In this document: positions 18,396 to 27,581 of the stretch, one piece after another
Layout: every line of letters starts with the position of its first letter
Position numbering within the stretch: position 1 is the first letter of the stretch
Assembly: GCF_900156175.1 (NCBI RefSeq)
Contig: NZ_FTMV01000006.1
Coordinates: 1 to 64,000, forward strand
Direction of reading: 5' to 3'
Length of the DNA: 64,000 nucleotides
Origin: Janthinobacterium sp. TND4EL3
Lineage (GTDB): Bacteria; Pseudomonadota; Gammaproteobacteria; Burkholderiales; Burkholderiaceae_D
Made by a program: the position numbers and the translations under genes
The notes under the pieces: generated by a model
What the model was told of the DNA's origin: nothing
Databases searched by the model: none
Seen by the model: only the letters and a program-made list of their open reading frames with translations

Positions 18396-19073
18396 TCAAG
18401 TCAAGATGGCCGTCAGCGGGGTGACCAGGGTGACAAAAATGCCGATGACAAACTGGATCGCCACCAGCAGGGCGCGGTTCAGGATGCCCGTATACATCAG
18501 CAGCACCAGTGCGCCGAAGACATACAGGCCATAGCGCTCGATGCTGGCATACGGGCGCGCCAGGTGCATCGGCAGCAGGCCGGTGACGATGCGCCCGCCG
18601 TCGAGCGGCGGCACGGGAATCAGGTTAAACACAAACATGGCCGCATTGACGCTGACGCCGGCGCCAGCCATCTTGCGGAAAAACATGCCCATTTCCGTCG
18701 GCGGCAAGACGCTGAGCACGACGAAGGCGATCATCCAGCCAAGACCCATGACGAAATTCGAACCGGGACCGGCAAACGCCACCCAGGCCATCTGCTTCTT
18801 CGGATTGCGCAGGCGGCTGAAATCAACGGGCACGGGCTTGGCATAACCGAACGGTACCTGGATCGTGAAATACAGTAGCAATGGCAGCAATATCGTGCCG
18901 AAGGGGTCGATATGCCGCATGGGGTTCAGGCTCAGCCGGCCCTCGTTCGAGGCCGTGGGATCGCCGAAATAGCGGGCGGCGTAGCCGTGCGCCGCCTCAT
19001 GCAGGGAAATGGCAAACAGCACCGGCACCAGGTACACGGCAACGGTCTGGACTATCGTATTGAAATCGCTCAT
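18396..19073 (-). CDS. Site-2 protease family membrane metalloprotease
   Basis: This 225-residue protein belongs to the M50 family of intramembrane zinc proteases. The zinc motif HEAAH is at residues 25-29 inside the first membrane helix, and the third ligand lies in PPLDGGRI. Several further hydrophobic helices are visible. It lacks the PDZ domain of RseP and is of the short, YwhC-like type. The target is unknown. It lies 43 bases before the methyltransferase gene on the same strand. Confidence 0.88.
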   Translation of the reverse strand: MSDFNTIVQTVAVYLVPVLFAISLHEAAHGYAARYFGDPTASNEGRLSLNPMRHIDPFGTILLPLLLYFTIQVPFGYAKPVPVDFSRLRNPKKQMAWVAFAGPGSNFVMGLGWMIAFVVLSVLPPTEMGMFFRKMAGAGVSVNAAMFVFNLIPVPPLDGGRIVTGLLPMHLARPYASIERYGLYVFGALVLLMYTGILNRALLVAIQFVIGIFVTLVTPLTAILT

Positions 19074-19129
19074 GACCGCGATTCTACCAGAGGCGTCCCA
19101 GGCCCTTTCTTACGTTGTCATTAAAGACA

Positions 19130-19243
19130 CCTGTCAAAACCTACTGCGCGTCGTAATTTGCGGCCTGCGATGCTCACCGTACTAAAGTACGGCTGCGCTT
19201 CTCGACCACAACTTACTTCCGCTCGCTACGGTTTTGTCAGGCG
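19130..19243 (-). repeat. Dispersed intergenic repeat, copy 2
   Basis: Read on the minus strand this element starts CGCCTGACAAAACCGTAGCG and ends GCAGTAGGTTTTGACAGG. It matches copy 1 (12868-12994) along its length, with a central hairpin CCGTACTTTAGTACGG followed by TGAGCATCGC. The outer ends are complementary to each other. It fills the gap between the site-2 protease and the YciO gene. Confidence 0.8.
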
Positions 19244-19293
19244 TTGCAACGATAGGTAAATATGGGCAGGCAATGCCGGTCTGCCGCATCGAC

Positions 19294-19917
19294 CTAAAAG
19301 CCCAGCACGGCCGGGTCGCCGCGTCCCACGCGCACCACTTCCGGTTCCGGCCCCGTCAGGTCGATCACGGTGCTGGGGCCATGCGCGCAGACGCCGCCGT
19401 CGATGATCAGGTCGACCAGTTTTTCCAGCCGTTCGCGGATGGTGTCGGCGTCCGTCAGGCTGTCTTCGTCGCCGGGCAGGGTCAGGGTCGCGCCCAGCAG
19501 GGGCTGGCCCAGCTCTTCCAGCAGGCATTGCACGATGCGGTGCTGCGGCACGCGCAGGCCGATGGTCTTGCGCGAAGGATGGCTGAGACGGCGCGGCACT
19601 TCCTTGGTCGCTTCCAGGATGAAGGTGTAGGCGCCCGGCGTGGCTGCCTTAAGCAGGCGGAACTGGCGGTTGTCGACCCGGGCGTACACGCCCAGCTCGC
19701 TCAAGTCGCGGCACAGCAGGGTCAGATGGTGCTTTTCATCGACGCCACGGATGCGGCGCAGGCGCTCGACGGCGCCCTTGTCATCGAGCTGGCACACCAG
19801 CGCGTAGCAGGAATCCGTGGGCAAGGCCACGACGCCGCCGGACTGGATGATCTGCGCCGCCTGCTTGATCAGGCGCAATTGCGGATTGTCAGGGTGAATA
19901 TGAAAAAATTGACTCAT
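19294..19917 (-). CDS. YciO/Sua5-family protein (threonylcarbamoyl-AMP synthase-like)
   Basis: The 207-residue protein has a single YrdC/Sua5 domain. The motif GGVVALPTDSCYAL near residue 27 and the basic segment RLRRIRGVDEKHHLTLLC are typical; TsaC makes threonylcarbamoyl-AMP for the t6A tRNA modification. The sequence is closer to the YciO branch than to TsaC, and YciO is weak or inactive in that reaction in Escherichia coli. The neighbour at 20984-21817 is a YciV-like PHP protein, a pairing also seen in enteric bacteria. Confidence 0.88.
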   Translation of the reverse strand: MSQFFHIHPDNPQLRLIKQAAQIIQSGGVVALPTDSCYALVCQLDDKGAVERLRRIRGVDEKHHLTLLCRDLSELGVYARVDNRQFRLLKAATPGAYTFILEATKEVPRRLSHPSRKTIGLRVPQHRIVQCLLEELGQPLLGATLTLPGDEDSLTDADTIRERLEKLVDLIIDGGVCAHGPSTVIDLTGPEPEVVRVGRGDPAVLGF

Positions 19918-19955
19918 GTCTAAGCGTTCTGGCGAACCAGCTTGTTAAGTTAGCA

Positions 19956-20840
19956 TTATTGTACGCTGCGCAGCGCGGCGATGCGTTGTTCGATCGGTGG
20001 ATGGGTGGCGAACAGCGCGCCCCAGCCCCCATTGCCGCCGCTGATGCCCAGCGCCTGCATCGACTGCGGCAGTTCGCCCGGCGGCACGCCGCCCAGGCGG
20101 GCCAGCGCATGCATCATCGGCGTGGGACTGCCCAGCAATTTAGCTGAACCGGCATCGGCGCGGAATTCGCGCTGGCGCGAGAACCAGGCGACGATGATGG
20201 AAGCGAGCAAGCCGAAGATCACTTCGCACACCATCACGGTCACGAAGTAACCGATGCCGCGCCCGCCGCCTTCGCGGTTGTTATTTTTCAACAGCACATT
20301 GTCGACAAAGAAACCCACGACGCGGGCCATGAAGACGACAAAGGTATTCACCACGCCCTGGATCAGGGTCAAGGTGACCATGTCGCCATTAGCAACGTGG
20401 GCGATCTCGTGGCCCAGCACGGCTTCGACTTCATCGCGGTTCATGCTTTGCAGCAAACCGGTGGACACGGCCACCAGCGCCGAATTCTTGAACGCGCCCG
20501 TGGCAAACGCATTCGCGTCGCCTTCGTACACGGCCACTTCCGGCATGCCGATGCCGGCCCGCTCGGACAGCGCACGCACTGTATTGACCAGCCACAATTC
20601 CGTCGAGGACGTCGGGTTGTCGATCACGCGCGCGCCCGTGCTCCACTTGGCCATGGGCTTGCTGATCAACAGGGAAAAGATGGACCCGGTAAACCCGACC
20701 ACGAGCGAAAACACCATCAGGCTGCCCAGGTTCAGGGTGCTGCCGCGCGCCGGATTGCCCACGCCCAGCAAGCTGAGGACGATGGACAGCACCAGCATCA
20801 CGGCCAGGTTGGTAACAATAAAGAGGACGATACGTTTCAT
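19956..20840 (-). CDS. htpX: Membrane protease HtpX
   Basis: HtpX is a zinc metalloprotease of the inner membrane that removes misfolded membrane proteins. The 294-residue protein has two N-terminal membrane helices, the zinc motif HEIAH at 144-148, and two further hydrophobic segments. The third ligand, a glutamate, is in the [12 protein letters not shown] region. I chose the ATG at 20840 because GGAG lies 9 bases upstream and the family starts MKRIVLF. The longer open frame to 20903 has no support. Confidence 0.95.
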   Translation of the reverse strand: MKRIVLFIVTNLAVMLVLSIVLSLLGVGNPARGSTLNLGSLMVFSLVVGFTGSIFSLLISKPMAKWSTGARVIDNPTSSTELWLVNTVRALSERAGIGMPEVAVYEGDANAFATGAFKNSALVAVSTGLLQSMNRDEVEAVLGHEIAHVANGDMVTLTLIQGVVNTFVVFMARVVGFFVDNVLLKNNNREGGGRGIGYFVTVMVCEVIFGLLASIIVAWFSRQREFRADAGSAKLLGSPTPMMHALARLGGVPPGELPQSMQALGISGGNGGWGALFATHPPIEQRIAALRSVQ

Positions 20841-20928
20841 GGGCGATGGCTCCAGATGACTATGTATGACAAGAATAACGAAAAGATAAGTACGGACAGG
20901 CATATTTTCAAGCAGCTATGGCGATACG

Positions 20929-20975
20929 CCAGCGCATCGCCGGCCGCAAAGCGCGCCGCGCAGCAGATTTGCCTG
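20929..20975 (+). repeat. Dispersed intergenic repeat, partial copy 3
   Basis: This segment carries only the right-hand part of the element (GCGCATCGCCGGCCGC ... CGCGCAGCAGATTTGCCTGG), in the same orientation as copy 1. The left half and central hairpin are missing. It sits between htpX and the PHP phosphatase. Confidence 0.6.
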
Positions 20976-20983
20976 GCTGCAAG

Positions 20984-21817
20984 CTAGAACCAGTCGTGCC
21001 AGATCGGGGTCACGTTGGCGGGTAGCGGAGGCAACTTGGCAAAATCCACGCGCGACTCGCCCGGCGCATGGAAATCCGTGCCGCGCGAGGCGAGGAAGCC
21101 GTAGGCATTGGCCAGTTGCGCATATTCCGGGTACTGGTCAGGACTGTGACTGCCCGTGACGACTTCGATGCCGACGCCGCCCAATTGCTTGAATTCATCG
21201 AACAGCACGCCTTGCGCCATGTCGCTGAAACGGTAGCGGCCCGGGTGGGCGATGACGGCCACGCCGCCCGCGCCGCGTATCCAGGCCACGGATTCGGCCA
21301 GGGTGGCCCAGCGGTGCTCGACGTAGCCCGGCTTGCCTTCCGACAGGTATTTCTTGAACACGTCAGGGATGTTTGCGCATTTCCCTGTTTCCACGATGTA
21401 GCGGGCAAAGTGCGTGCGCGACATCAAATCCGGGTTGCCGACGAATTTCAAGGCCCCTTCATAGGCGTCGGGGATGCCGGCCAGGTCCAGCTGGCGGGCA
21501 ATTTCGCGGCCGCGTGCGTCGCGCCCCGAACGGGTCTGGTGCAAGCCCTGCACGAGGCCAGGATTGTTTTCATCGACTTGCAAGCCGACGATGTGCACGG
21601 TTTCGCCGGCCCACGTAATGGAAATTTCCACGCCGGCCACGAAGCGCATGCCCAGGTCCAGCGCGGCCGCGCGCGCGGCGGCGACGCCCGATACTTCATC
21701 GTGGTCCGTCAGCGCCCACACGTCGACGCCCGCCTTGCGGGCGTACGCGGCCACGGCGGCCGGTGACAGCACGCCGTCGGAGATATTCGAATGACAATGC
21801 AGGTCGACTTTAAGCAT
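20984..21817 (-). CDS. rnm: PHP-domain phosphatase (YciV/RNase AM-like)
   Basis: This 277-residue protein belongs to the PHP family. Metal-binding motifs are visible: DLHCHSNISDG at the N-terminus, ALTDHDE, VAGVEIS, and later AVIAHPGRY and RGTDFHAPG. In the family it removes phosphate from 3',5'-nucleoside bisphosphates and trims RNA 5' ends. It lies next to a group II intron inserted about 30 bases before its start codon. Only a weak ribosome-binding site is visible before the ATG. Confidence 0.88.
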   Translation of the reverse strand: MLKVDLHCHSNISDGVLSPAAVAAYARKAGVDVWALTDHDEVSGVAAARAAALDLGMRFVAGVEISITWAGETVHIVGLQVDENNPGLVQGLHQTRSGRDARGREIARQLDLAGIPDAYEGALKFVGNPDLMSRTHFARYIVETGKCANIPDVFKKYLSEGKPGYVEHRWATLAESVAWIRGAGGVAVIAHPGRYRFSDMAQGVLFDEFKQLGGVGIEVVTGSHSPDQYPEYAQLANAYGFLASRGTDFHAPGESRVDFAKLPPLPANVTPIWHDWF

Positions 21818-21893
21818 ACGAAAACAATACCCTGCACGGGCTCTACATGAAGGAGGGTAGGAAGGGCCTGTTACCAGAGCCCCTCCCCCCTAA

Positions 21894-21927
21894 GAACCGT
21901 GCTTGCGACTTTCATCGCACACGGCTC
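21894..21927 (-). ncRNA. Group II intron domain V
   Basis: The 34-nucleotide hairpin begins GAGCCGTGTGCG and ends GCACGGTTC on the minus strand, with a central GAAA-type loop. This is the catalytic core signature of group II introns. A domain VI stem of GGGGGGAGGGGCT with CCTTCCTACCC follows, leaving one A bulged as the likely branch point. Confidence 0.92.
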
Positions 21928-21944
21928 AAGCTTAATAAAAATTC

Positions 21945-23648
21945 CTATACAGGAACCGGCTTAACAACTTGTAATTTCAGATTATGCACTTGATTATGAC
22001 AGTTCGGGTGAAGTAGTACGCGATTTCCAAGGGCATCGGAGCCTCCCATCACACGGTATTCCATGTGGTGGTCGTGCCATCCAGTGTCCATGTTCATCTC
22101 ATACCCACACAAAGCGCACAGGCCGCGTTGATCGAAATACAACTTCGCCCATTCCTTTCGGTAGCTCATCCTTTTCAGCATGCGCTCCTGTCGGAGGGTT
22201 TCGCCGTACACCTCCCATTGCGGATCATAGGGATGATAGTCCCCTTTGATCTTCCTGTGGCGCTCGATGAGCGTACCCGAAAGCGAATACAGCTCCATCA
22301 CACCTTTACCGCCATCCTTTGTGACAACGTCCACAGCAAACACCCAATTTCGGTCACCGATTGTCCGCCAGTATTTCTTGCGAATCCAATCAGCATCTTT
22401 GTTCGGGTGTCTGCGCTTGGCCCACCTCATCAGTCGCCAGAATAGCAGCGACTGCATATACGAGAACGCCTGCTTGGCAACTACGGGACTGTGATATTGC
22501 GCCCAGCCTCGTAGCACCGGATTCAGCAGCCGGATCAAATCCTCCTGCTTTGCCGTCAATTGTTCGCCGATCACCTTCCTCAACTTTTCATAGAACGCTT
22601 TCACGTTTTTCTGACTCGGTTTGATGAGCAGCTTTCCCTCGTATTTCCGGAAATTCCACCCAAGGAAGTCAAAGCCTTGGTCAATATGTACGATATTGGT
22701 CTTGGCCTGCGACAGTCGCAGCCCACGCTTTGCGAGGAATGCTTCTATCCATGGCCGGATTTCTGTTTCCAGCAACTCTTGTGAAGCACTGGTTACCACG
22801 AAATCGTCCGCGTATCGCACGACACCAACTTTTAGCTTTTGGAATTTCGACGTTCCGAATCGGACACCGAGGTGTTCGATCAGTTCCGATTCCAGTCCAT
22901 TCAGCGTCCAATTTGCCAATGCAGGGCTGATGATGCCGCCCTGCGGTGTTCCCGCTGTGGTTGCCAGCAATTGCGTCCGGTGAACCACCCCGGATTTCAA
23001 CCACTTCCGAAGAATCAATTTATCCATGCAAACATGGTCAATCATCCAGTCGTGGTTGATGTTATCGAAGAAACCTTCAATATCCGCATCCAGTACCCAT
23101 TGGGCCGAAGTCCTCTGGGACATTCTTACGAATATCTGGCTCATTGCATCGGCCGTTGAGCGGCTTTTCCGAAAACCATAAGAATTCGGGTCACTCACCG
23201 TTTCCAATACCGGATCAAGCGCCAGCAAATACAACGCCTGCATGGCTCGATCTTTCATGGTCGGGATGCCCAAGGGGCGCTCCTTCCCATTGGCTTTGGG
23301 GATATAAACCCTCCGTAGTGGCAGGGGTCGATACCGACGCTTCTCCAACTGCGCAATCGCCGCAAATTTCTGCGACGGCGTTTCCCATAACTGCCGGTCT
23401 ACGCCTGCGGTACGCTTACCTTGATTCTCTGTCACCCGTTTAACTGCCAGCGCTTTTGCGCTGAACGAGCGGGTCAGCCACCGCTGCAAGGCTTTCACCC
23501 TGCGCCAGTCACCTTCCTGTGTTGCCTTCGTTAAACGAATCTGCATGACTTTCACGCTCTTCTGAACGCGTTGCCAGTTGATGGCAGCCCATTCATTGGG
23601 AACGTGCGAGGACGCAGAATCGATTGCGATACCTTCGATTACTTCCAT
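21945..23648 (-). CDS. ltrA: Group II intron maturase / reverse transcriptase
   Basis: The 567-residue protein binds its intron RNA, helps splicing and copies it into DNA. Domains in order: an N-terminal RT region, the catalytic YADD at 279-282, the maturase (X/GIIM) domain at about 360-460, and a C-terminal HNH endonuclease. Zinc ligands in the endonuclease are Cys511, Cys514, Cys550 with His527/528 and His551. All key residues are present, so it looks active. I chose the ATG at 23648 (GAGG upstream); a longer frame to 23798 extends into intron RNA. Confidence 0.95.
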   Translation of the reverse strand: MEVIEGIAIDSASSHVPNEWAAINWQRVQKSVKVMQIRLTKATQEGDWRRVKALQRWLTRSFSAKALAVKRVTENQGKRTAGVDRQLWETPSQKFAAIAQLEKRRYRPLPLRRVYIPKANGKERPLGIPTMKDRAMQALYLLALDPVLETVSDPNSYGFRKSRSTADAMSQIFVRMSQRTSAQWVLDADIEGFFDNINHDWMIDHVCMDKLILRKWLKSGVVHRTQLLATTAGTPQGGIISPALANWTLNGLESELIEHLGVRFGTSKFQKLKVGVVRYADDFVVTSASQELLETEIRPWIEAFLAKRGLRLSQAKTNIVHIDQGFDFLGWNFRKYEGKLLIKPSQKNVKAFYEKLRKVIGEQLTAKQEDLIRLLNPVLRGWAQYHSPVVAKQAFSYMQSLLFWRLMRWAKRRHPNKDADWIRKKYWRTIGDRNWVFAVDVVTKDGGKGVMELYSLSGTLIERHRKIKGDYHPYDPQWEVYGETLRQERMLKRMSYRKEWAKLYFDQRGLCALCGYEMNMDTGWHDHHMEYRVMGGSDALGNRVLLHPNCHNQVHNLKLQVVKPVPV

Positions 23649-24302
23649 TGCTGAACCTCGTCGTAGTAATGCCCGCCGAAGACGCAGCTTCCCCCGAAGG
23701 GGAGAACTGCATCCCTTCGGGGCGATTGAAATTAACCTACTTTTGTCTATGTAGTCGCTGACGACTATTGCACCAGATGGAAGTCTGCACGTTTTCACGT
23801 CGGGACAAATTTTGAATCCCTATTCCTGCCATTACAGCCGGACATTCACTTTTTCCATCCTCCCATACCCGCTCCGCCATGGGTTTCCCTCACGGGTTAC
23901 TTGCCTTCGATGATCCGATAAGCGACGAGTCGGGCTTACCACGTTCCTTGAGATGCCCGCACGGCCGAATTGCGCCGCACATGACTGTTTAGGGTCTGAC
24001 TTTCCCCCGGTGGTTTGACGACGACGTATCCCCAACTTCTACGGAGATATCCAACCACATACCTTTTGGTTCAGGCCAACAGCAGATTAGGCCTGTCAAT
24101 GATCACGAGGGTTCAAGCGTCAGTTCACATTACATTACCCATGCAGCCTCACCTAGCCCCTCAACCGCCTTTCTGCTGGCAGTTTCCGCTCGACCATTCG
24201 CATGGCGTTCACGCCGCTTACGCGGGGGTACATTGTCATCGGAGCTTCAAAACCCCTCCGTTACCGGAGACGCATGTCCGAGTAGGTGACAAGTGGTCGC
24301 AC

Positions 24303-24841
24303 ACCCGGTCACAGCATCAGCATTCCAGGACGCAGAATAGTTGAGTGTGACAAGGCATCTCAGAGCTTGCGCGATCTTGCTGTTCCATTCTGTTTAGACA
24401 AGGCCGAAAATGACCTACCGTAGATTTCCTGCTAACGAGGAAATCAGATTGTTCAAAATCCCTAAAATTTCGTGGAATTTGTCGCAAATTAGCAACGCAA
24501 TGACCGCCTTGTCAGCGGAGAATCGAGAAAAATAGTGCCTAAATTACAAATAACTCAGTAATCAAGACGTATTAAACCAAGTCATTGGAACATTGCGATT
24601 GTTTGATTTATCCCCGAATTTGCAGACGCAATTAGGGAGCCCACGGTGTTTAGTGCCAGTCTTATTTTTAAATTTAACGTAGTTAAATCAAAGACTTACC
24701 GCGAGGCTTGCAGGATGGATACAGCTTTCTTGATTACTACTTACTGCTTCGAATCAATGCCGCAGAGCGACGGATCGCGACTATCGTGTCGCACAGAAGT
24801 TTTCATTGTACGCTGCTTGTCAAAAGCGCATAGCGTTCGCG
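24303..24841. other. AT-rich region without a clear gene
   Basis: About 540 bases between the intron and the hydrolase gene are visibly AT-rich compared with both sides. Two perfect hairpins are seen: GATTTCCT/AGGAAATC at 24423-24445 and ATTTAAC/GTTAAAT at 24672-24688. A 41-codon open frame on the plus strand (24410-24535, starting MTYRRFPANEE) has AGG six bases before its ATG, but the first hairpin falls inside it and nothing else supports it. The longer open frame from 24646 on the plus strand runs antisense into the hydrolase gene. I see no promoter or RNA gene I can name. Confidence 0.4.
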
Positions 24842-25732
24842 TCACGATCCGGCGAGGAAGGCCTCCACCAGGCGCGCCAGTGCCGCCGGCTGGTCATGGT
24901 GCAGCATATGGCCCGCGTCCGCCATCATTTCGCAGCGCACATCCTTGATGCAACGCAAACGCCGGTCGATCTCGATGCGCGCCTCCGCTTTCGGCCCCAT
25001 CCACTGCCACATGTTCGTGTCATCGGCCTCCACCCACAGCACGGGCGCCGTGATGCGGCGCCAGCACGCCATCACTTCCTCCACCTGGTACAGGATGGGA
25101 TTGACGCGCTTGTGCTGCGGGTCGCCGAGGATGTCCCATTCGCCTGCTTCGTTCTGCGCCGACCAGTGCTCGGCCAGGAAGGCAGCGCGGTCGTCCGGCA
25201 GGCGCGGATTGGTCTTTTGCAGGCGCTCGGCCACGGCCTGCTGACTCGGATAGCTGCGCATGGCGGGCGGCTCGCGCAATTCGGCCAGCCACTTGGCGTA
25301 GCGGCCCGGCGCCTGCTCCGGCTGCGTTGCCATCATGCCGAAGCCTTCCAGGTTGATGAAGCGGCTGATGCGCTCCGGGCGCACGCCTGCGTACAGGCCG
25401 GCCACGTTGGCGCCCATGCTATGGCCGAGCAGCTTGACCGGTGCGTCCGGCGAATAGTGGAGCAGCATGGCGTCCAGGTCGGCCAGGTAGTCGGGGAACC
25501 AGTAGGTATCGGACTGCGTGTAGTCGCTCAGGCCAAAGCCGCGCCAGTCGGGCGCGATCACGTGCCAGTCGCCGTGCAACTCGTCGACGACGAACTGGAA
25601 CGAGGCGGCCACGTCCATCCAGCCATGCACCATGAACAGCATGGGCGCGCCTACGCGGCCCCAGTGGCGCACATGGGTGCGGGCGCCACGGATGGTGATG
25701 AATTCGGAACGGGAAAGTTTCATGGGTTTCAT
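24842..25732 (-). CDS. Alpha/beta hydrolase
   Basis: This 296-residue protein has the alpha/beta-hydrolase fold. The oxyanion motif is VHGWMD near residue 36. The nucleophile elbow GHSMGA places Ser at about residue 104. The late EADDTN and GHMLHHDQP segments supply the likely Asp and His of the triad. No signal peptide is present, so it is probably cytoplasmic. The substrate cannot be predicted. Starts at 25732 or 25723 are both possible. It is divergent from the carbonic-anhydrase-like gene. Confidence 0.85.
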   Translation of the reverse strand: MKPMKLSRSEFITIRGARTHVRHWGRVGAPMLFMVHGWMDVAASFQFVVDELHGDWHVIAPDWRGFGLSDYTQSDTYWFPDYLADLDAMLLHYSPDAPVKLLGHSMGANVAGLYAGVRPERISRFINLEGFGMMATQPEQAPGRYAKWLAELREPPAMRSYPSQQAVAERLQKTNPRLPDDRAAFLAEHWSAQNEAGEWDILGDPQHKRVNPILYQVEEVMACWRRITAPVLWVEADDTNMWQWMGPKAEARIEIDRRLRCIKDVRCEMMADAGHMLHHDQPAALARLVEAFLAGS

Positions 25733-25930
25733 CTGATTGCCTGCCTTGAAAGTGGCGCGGATGGCGCCACATGCTGTGTCTGTAGATATTGCATGAATAA
25801 AAGTACGACCGTTCGATAATTATACCGGATTGACGGTCGGCGCTCGGACTTGTCCTGCAACAGCGTAAAATAGCGCAAAACTTCCGCGTCCGGCCGTGCC
25901 CGGCGCTTCCACCACCGCCACAGGCTAACG

Positions 25931-26455
25931 ATGACACTCTACCAATTGGGCGCCGACGCGCCGCAGATTGACGCTTCCGCTTTTGTGGCCGACACGGCCA
26001 ACGTGATCGGCAAGGTCACCCTGGGCGCGAACAGCTCCGTATGGTTCGGCGCCACGATTCGCGGCGACAATGAACGCATCACCGTGGGCGCCAACAGCAA
26101 TGTGCAGGAAGGCGCCGTGCTGCATACGGACCCGGGCTATCCGCTGGACATCGGCGAGAACGTGACCATTGGCCACCAGGCAATGTTGCATGGATGCACG
26201 ATCGGCGATGGCGCCCTGGTCGGCATCCAGGCCGTGATCCTGAACGGCGCGAAGATCGGCAAGGGCTGCCTCGTCGGCGCGGGCGCGCTGGTCACGGAAG
26301 GCAAGGAATTTCCCGACAATATGCTGATCCTCGGCTCACCGGCGAAAGCCGTGCGGGCCCTGACGGCAGACGATATCACCAGGCTACAAGGCAACGCCGT
26401 GAACTATGTACAGCGCGGCCAGCTATTTAATACGCAACTCAAGAAGATTGGATAA
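25931..26455 (+). CDS. Gamma-carbonic anhydrase family protein
   Basis: The 174-residue protein is built of left-handed beta-helix hexapeptide repeats (for example VIGKVTLGANSSVWFGATIRGD). Histidines in VLHTDPGYPL and in NVTIGHQAMLHGC correspond to the metal ligands of gamma-carbonic anhydrases such as YrdA. Activity within this family varies and cannot be assumed. The stop is five bases before the start of hslO, suggesting an operon. Confidence 0.9.
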   Translation: MTLYQLGADAPQIDASAFVADTANVIGKVTLGANSSVWFGATIRGDNERITVGANSNVQEGAVLHTDPGYPLDIGENVTIGHQAMLHGCTIGDGALVGIQAVILNGAKIGKGCLVGAGALVTEGKEFPDNMLILGSPAKAVRALTADDITRLQGNAVNYVQRGQLFNTQLKKIG

Positions 26456-26459
26456 GAGA

Positions 26460-27440
26460 ATGACGACTGAAACGACGGGCGCAGTCAGCGCAGCCGCTGC
26501 CGGCCAGGATACCCTGCAAAAATTTATTTTCGACAACGCCGCCGTGCGCGGCCAGTTCATCGACGTTTCCCACACCTGGCAGGAAGTGGTGTCGCGCCAC
26601 GCCTATCCGCTGGCCGTGAAAAAAGTCCTGGGCGAAATGGTGGCGGCCGCCGCCCTGCTGTCGGCCAACCTGAAATTCAATGGCTCCATCATCATGCAGA
26701 TCCACGGTGACGGTCCCGTGCGCCTGATGGTCGTCGAGTGCGATTCGGACCTGCGCCTGCGCGCCACGGCCAAGCTGGACCCGGACGCCGCCATCGCCGA
26801 CGGCGCCACCGTGCCGCAATTGCTCAACGCCACGGGCAAGGGCCGCTTCATCATCACTCTGGACCCGGCCGACAAGGTGCCGGGCCAGCAGCCATACCAG
26901 GGCATCGTGCCGCTGGACGGCGACGACATGGCCACCGTCATCGAAAACTACATGCTGCGCTCGGAACAACTGGACACCCGTTTGTGGCTTGCAACGGACG
27001 ACACCGTCTCGCGCGGCCTGCTGCTGCAAAAGCTGCCGCACCACGGCGGCAAGGCGGAAGCGACGCCCGTGTCGGAAGAAGACGCGCTCGACACGTGGAA
27101 CCGCGCCGTGATGCTGGCCTCGACCCTGAAAGAGGAAGAAATCCTCGCCACCGACATCGACACCCTGATGCAGCGCCTGTTCTGGGAAGAAACGATCCGC
27201 GTCTTCGACCCGCTGCATCCGAGCTTCCACTGCACCTGCACCCGCGAAAAAGTGGGCAATATGCTCAAGATGCTGGGCGAGGAAGAAGTCAACAGCACCC
27301 TCGAAGAAATCGGCCATGTGGGCGTGAACTGCGATTTCTGCGGCCAGCACTATGATTTCGACAAGGTCGATTGCGCGCAGCTGTTCATCACGGATGCGCC
27401 GGCCGAGGTGCTGATCCCTCCCGCAGCAAGCATTAACTAA
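26460..27440 (+). CDS. hslO: Redox-regulated chaperone Hsp33
   Basis: Hsp33 is a cytoplasmic holdase switched on by oxidative unfolding. The 326-residue protein has the usual N-terminal domain, from FDNAAVRGQFIDVS onward. The C-terminal zinc-switch cysteines are Cys258 and Cys260 in HCTCTREK and Cys291 and Cys294 in CDFCG. The four cysteines are all present, so the redox switch should work. I chose the ATG at 26460, five bases after the upstream gene; the longer open frame overlaps it. Confidence 0.95.
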   Translation: MTTETTGAVSAAAAGQDTLQKFIFDNAAVRGQFIDVSHTWQEVVSRHAYPLAVKKVLGEMVAAAALLSANLKFNGSIIMQIHGDGPVRLMVVECDSDLRLRATAKLDPDAAIADGATVPQLLNATGKGRFIITLDPADKVPGQQPYQGIVPLDGDDMATVIENYMLRSEQLDTRLWLATDDTVSRGLLLQKLPHHGGKAEATPVSEEDALDTWNRAVMLASTLKEEEILATDIDTLMQRLFWEETIRVFDPLHPSFHCTCTREKVGNMLKMLGEEEVNSTLEEIGHVGVNCDFCGQHYDFDKVDCAQLFITDAPAEVLIPPAASIN

Positions 27441-27487
27441 TTGTAATATCCTCCCGCGCCGCCCCTCAGGCGGCGCAATTGTTTCCA

Positions 27488-27527
27488 CTGTCATCGTTCC
27501 GTCATCAGTTCGTCATCAGCCCGTCAC
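27488..27527 (+). promoter_or_regulatory. Tandem Pho-box-like repeats
   Basis: Four direct repeats with exact 11-base spacing start at 27488, 27499, 27510 and 27521: CTGTCAT, CCGTCAT, TCGTCAT, CCGTCAC. The PhoB binding site in other proteobacteria consists of CTGTCAT repeats spaced by 11 bases. The spacers are less AT-rich than in Escherichia coli. The array lies 55 bases before the receptor gene, and an A/T-containing segment suitable as a -10 region (TTACGCT or TGTATTACT) follows. Confidence 0.72.
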
Positions 27528-27581
27528 GCGCCGCCGTTACGCTGCGCAGCTTGTATTACTTCCAATATTTTCCACAGGCTG

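Larger units (their letters stand above)
21847..24302 (-). mobile_element. Group II intron with intact maturase, chloroplast-like class
   Basis: On the minus strand the element begins at 24302 with GTGCGACC, the conserved 5' end of group II introns. The maturase follows, then domain V (21894-21927) and a domain VI hairpin with a bulged adenine. The 3' end near 21847 (..TTCAT) is uncertain by about ten bases. The 5' 650 bases (24302 to the maturase start) hold the domain I to IV RNA and no other gene. The intron is about 2.45 kb, complete in appearance, and therefore potentially mobile. Its RNA part is less GC-rich than the host genes. Confidence 0.88.

Noticed and set aside
24646-24948. 100-codon open frame on the plus strand
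   Set aside because: It runs antisense into the hydrolase gene and shows no motif; only its first half is in the gene-free region.
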